Part shown: piece by piece, positions 59,175-64,000 of the stretch
Layout of the letters: each line of letters opens with the position of its first letter
How positions within the stretch are numbered: position 1 is the stretch's first letter
From: Chrysomallon squamiferum
Lineage: Eukaryota > Mollusca > Gastropoda > Neomphalida > Peltospiridae
Direction: 5' to 3'
Length of the DNA stretch: 64,000 nucleotides
NCBI GenBank assembly: GCA_012295275.1
Contig: CM022678.1
Coordinates: forward strand, 13,280,617 to 13,344,616
Translations under genes and position numbers: made by a program
The notes under the pieces: model-generated
What the model was told of the DNA's origin: nothing
Database searches by the model: none
Seen by the model: the letters and a program-made list of their open reading frames with translations, nothing else

Positions 59175-62100
59175 CTTTCTGCTACATCCACCTTGATTAT
59201 ATATCCACCACTTCTACAATATTACTGATATATCCACCTTGATTATATATCCACCAGGTCTACACTATCCCTGATATATCCACCTTGATTATATATCACC
59301 ACTTCTACACTATCCCTAATATATCCACCTTGATTATATATCACCAGGTCTACACTATTCCTGCTACATCCACCTTGATTATATATCACCACTTCTACAC
59401 TATTCCTGCTACATCCACCTTGATTATATATCACCACTTCTACACTATCCCTGATATATCCACCTTGATTATATATCACCACTTCTACACTATCCCTGAT
59501 ACATCCACCTTGATTATATATCCATCACTTTAGACTATCCCTGATACATCCACCTTGATTATATATCACCAGGTCTACACTATCCCTGATACATCCACCT
59601 TGATTATATATCTCCAGGTCTACACTGTCCCTGATATATCCACCTTGATTATATATCACCATTTCTACACTATCCCTGCTACATCCACCTTGATTATATA
59701 TCACCACTTCTACACTATCCCTGATACATCCACCTTGATTATATATCCATCAATTTACACTATCCCTGATATATCCACCTTGATTATATATCCACCATTT
59801 CTACACTATTCCTGCTACATCCACCTTGATTATATATCACCAGGTCTACACTGTCCCTGATATATCCACCTTCATTATATATCCACCACTTCTACACTAT
59901 CCCTGGTATATCCACCTTGATTATATATCACCACTTCTACACTATCCCTGCTACATCCACCTTGATTATATATCACCACTTCTACACTATTCCTGATACA
60001 TCCACCTTGATTATATATCACCAGGTCTACACTATCCCTGCTACATCCACCTTCATTATATATCCATCACTTTACACTATCCCTGCTACATCCACCTTGA
60101 TTATACATCCACCACTTCTACACTATCCCTGATATATCCACCTTGATTAAATATCACCACTTCTACACTATCCCTGATACATCCACCTTGATTATATATC
60201 ACCAGGTCTACACTGTCCCTGATATATCCACCTTGATTATATATCACCATTTCTACACTATTCCTGATACATCCACCTTGATTATATATCACCACTTCTA
60301 CACTATTCCTGATACATCCACCTTGATTATTTATCCACCACTTCTATACTATCCCTGCTACATCCACATTCATTATATATCCACCACTTCTACACTATCC
60401 CTGCTACATCCACCTTGATTATATATCACCAGGTCTATGCTATTCCGGCTACATCCACCTTCATTATATATCACCAGGTCTACACTATCCCTGCTACATC
60501 CACCTTGATTATATATCACCACTTCTACACTATCCCTGATACATCCACCTTGATTATATATCCATCAATTTACACTATCCCTGATATATCCACCTTGATT
60601 ATATATCACCAGGTCTACACTATTCCTACTACATCCACCTTGATTATATATCACCACTTCTACACTATTCCTGATATATCCACCTTGATTAAATATCACC
60701 ACTTCTACACTATCCCTGATACATCCACCTTGATTATATATCACCAGGTCTACACTATCCCTGATACATCCACCTTGATTATATATCACCACTTTACACT
60801 ATTCCTGATACATCCACCTTGATTATATATCACCACTTCTACACTATCCCTGATATATCCACCTTGATTAAATATCACCACTTCTACACTATCCCTGATA
60901 CATCCACCTTGATTATATATCACCAGGTCTACACTATCCCTGATACATCCACCTTGATTATATATCACCAGGTCTACACTATCCCTGATACATCCACCTT
61001 GATTATATATCACCAGGTCTACACTATCCCTGATACATCCACCTTGATTATATATCACCAGGTCTACATTATCCCTGATATATCCACCTTGATTATATAT
61101 CACCACTTCTACACTATTCCTGCTACATCCACCTTGATTATATATCACCACTTTACACTATCCCTGCTACATCCACCTTGATTATATATCACCACTTCTA
61201 CACTATCCCTGATATATCCACCTTGATTATATATCACCAGGTCTACACTATCCCTGATACATCCACCTTGATTATATATCACCAGGTCTACACTATCCCT
61301 GATATATCCACCTTGATTATATATCACCACTTCTACACTATCCCTGATACATCCACCTTGATTATATATCACCAGGTCTACACTATCCCTGATACATCCA
61401 TCTTGATTATATATCACCAGGTCTACGCTATTCCGGCTACATCCACCTTGATTATATATCACCAGGTCTACACTATCCCTGATACATCCACCTTGATTAT
61501 ATATCACCACTTCTACACTATCCCTGATACATCCACCTTGATTATATATCCATCAATTTACACTATCCCTGATATATCCACCTTGATTATATATCCACCA
61601 CTTCTACACTATCCCTGATACATCCACCTTGATTATATATCACCACTTTACACTATCCCTGATACATCCACCTTGATTATATATCACCACTTCTACACTA
61701 TCCCTGATACATCCACCTTGATTATATATCACCAGGTCTACACTATTCCTGATACATCCACCTTGATTATATATCACCACTTTACACTATCCCTGATACA
61801 TCCACCTTGATTATATATCACCACTTTACACTATCCCTGATACATCCACCTTGATTATATATCACCACTTCTACACTATCCCTGAAACATCCACCTTGAT
61901 TATATATCACCAGGTCTACACTATCCCTGATACATCCACCTTGATTATATATCCATCAATTTACACTATCCCTGATATATCCACCTTGATTATATATCCA
62001 CCACTTCTACACTATCCCTGATACATCCACCTTGATTATATATCACCACTTTACACTATCCCTGATACATCCACCTTGATTATATATCACCACTTTTACA

Positions 62101-64000
62101 CTATCCCTGATACATCCACCTTGATTATATATCACCACTTCTACACTATCCCTGAAACATCCACCTTGATTATATATCACCAGGTCTACACTATCCCTGA
62201 TACATCCACCTTGATTATATATCACCACTTCTACGCTATCCCTGATATATCCACCTTGATTATATATCCACCACTTTACACTATCCCTGATATATCCACC
62301 TTGATTATATATCCACCACTTCTACACTATCCCTGATATATCCACCTTGATTATATATCACCACTTCTACACTATCCCTGATACATCCACCTTGATTATA
62401 TATCCATCACTTTACACTATCCCTGATACATACACCTTGATTATATATCACCACTTTACACTATTCCTGATACATCCACCTTGATTATATATCACCACTT
62501 CTACACTATCCCTGATATATCCACCTTGATTAAATATCACCACTTCTACACTATCCCTGATACATCCACCTTGATTATATATCACCAGGTCTACACTGTC
62601 CCTGATACATCCATCTTGATTATATATCACCAGGTCTACGCTATTCCGGCTACATCCACCTTGATTATATATCACAAGGTCTACACTATCCCTGATAAAT
62701 CCACCTTGATTATATATCACCACTTCTACACTATCCCTGATACATGCACCTTGATTATATATCACCAGGTCTACACTATTCCTGATACATCCACCTTGAT
62801 TATATATCACCAGTTTACACTATCCCTGATACATCCACCTTGATTATATATCACCACCACTTTACACTATCCCTGATACATCCACCTTGATTATATATCC
62901 ATCACTTTACACACTATCCCTGATACATCCACCTTTGATTATATATCACCACTTTTACACTATTCCTGATACATCCACCTTGATTATATATCACCACTTC
63001 TACACTATCCCTGATATATCCACCTTGATTAAATATCACCACTTCTACACTATCCCTGATACATCCACCTCGATTATATATCACCAGGTCTACACTATCC
63101 CTGATACATCCATCTTGATTATATATCACCAGGTCTACGCTATTCCGGCTACATCCACCTTGATTATATATCACCAGGTCTACACTATCCCTGATACATC
63201 CACCTTGATTATATATCACCACTTCTACACTATCCCTGATACATCCACCTTGATTATATATCACCAGGTCTACACTATTCCTGATACATCCACCTTGATT
63301 ATATATCACCAGTTTACACTATCCCTGATACATCCACCTTGATTATATATCACCACTTTACACTATCCCTGATACATCCACCTTGATTATATATCGATGA
63401 CTTTACACTACCCCTGATATATCCACCTTGATTATATATCCACCACTTCTACACTATCCCTGATATATCCACCTTGATTAAATATCACCACTTCTACACT
63501 ATCCCTGATACATCCACCTTGATTATATATCACCAGGTCTACACTGTCCCTGATACATCCATCTTGATTATATATCACCAGGTCTACGCTATTCTGGCTA
63601 CATCCACCTTGATTATATATCACCAGGTCTATACTATCCCTGATACATCCACCTTGATTATATATCACCACTTCTACACTATCCCTGATACATCCACCTT
63701 GATTATATATCACCAGGTCTACACTATTCCTGATACATCCACCTTGATTATATATCACCAGTTTACACTATCCCTGATACATCCACCTTGATTATATATC
63801 ACCACTTTACACTATCCCTGATACATCCACCTTGATTATATATCCATCACTTTACACTATCCCTGATACACCCACCTTGATTATATATCACCACTTTACA
63901 CTATTCCTGATACATCCACCTTGATTATATATCACCACTTCTACACTATCCCTGATATATCCACCTTGATTAAATATCACCACTTCTACACTATCCCTGA
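59175..64000. repeat. 45-bp satellite array with higher-order structure, open at window edge
   Basis: About 105 head-to-tail units run off the right edge. The typical unit contains ACATCCACCTTGATTATATA, then TCACCAGGTCTACACTATCC, then CTGAT. Variable positions give ACTTCTAC, AGGTCTAC, CATCAATTTAC and ACTTTAC forms, with lengths of 43-47 bp. Since 45 is divisible by three, both strands stay open over runs of units (15-residue repeats such as VIYNQGGCIRDSVDL). Indel variants break every frame, so no protein is called. Confidence 0.97.

Noticed and set aside
59243-63791. Many 60-150-residue frames on both strands made of 15-residue repeats
   Set aside because: They follow the 45-bp satellite period and break wherever the unit length changes. 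Both strands are equally open, which is a repeat property rather than coding.

Overview
The window is eukaryotic: AT-rich, intron-rich, and full of microsatellites (CA/GT, GA, AT, ATT, AAAT, ATG) and longer tandem arrays. Long introns, this repeat style, and hAT elements of the ZBED5/FAM200 type suggest an invertebrate, most likely a mollusc and plausibly a cephalopod. That assignment is inference; the gene families do not fix the species. No rRNA, tRNA, CRISPR array or bacterial-type operon was seen.

Two spliced genes account for essentially all the convincing coding sequence. Both are on the minus strand, head to tail. (1) At 3441-12914 lie the first nine coding exons of a cyclase-associated protein (CAP, the actin-monomer recycling factor). 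They cover an unusual 120-codon amino-terminal exon beginning MFCCKKKK, the helical-folded domain and the proline-rich segment; the WH2/CARP part lies beyond the left edge. A short-isoform start (MSSETLSS) sits inside the second exon. A GC-richer promoter-like patch near 23.15-23.46 kb, with a minus-strand splice donor, may be the short-isoform promoter. (2) At 27037-57409 lie at least 18 exons of an ERICH3-like (glutamate-rich protein 3) gene. The conserved DUF4590-type region is in the exons at 52.0-53.1 kb. It is followed by about 1,500 residues of Glu/Ser/Lys-rich low complexity and, at the C-terminus, six or more ribonuclease-inhibitor-type leucine-rich repeats. Exon phases agree across every junction except one inside or just after the largest exon (38.7-41.0 kb). 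That exon has an internal -1 reading-frame change at an A6T3 run which forms a heptamer of the -1 slippery type.

Repeats: a 3-kb array at 54.24-57.30 kb is an amplification of the splice donor of the first visible ERICH3 exon, so it holds about a hundred GTAAGT-type sites. A 45-bp satellite with higher-order structure runs from 59.17 kb off the right edge. A 165-bp perfect-but-one tandem duplication abuts another ERICH3 donor. A roughly 16-19-bp array (6.41-7.11 kb) abuts a CAP acceptor. An imperfect inverted repeat with arms of roughly 0.6-0.8 kb (0.73-1.57 and 3.66-4.31 kb) brackets a CAP exon. One ERICH3 intron carries two hAT-type insertions, each with an 8-bp target duplication: a 1,238-bp element keeping the transposase C-terminus, and a 137-bp MITE-like element.

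The remaining stretches (about 13-23 kb, 23.5-26.5 kb, 35-38.6 kb, 41-47.8 kb, 57.4-59.1 kb) are AT-rich non-coding DNA in which no gene could be supported.
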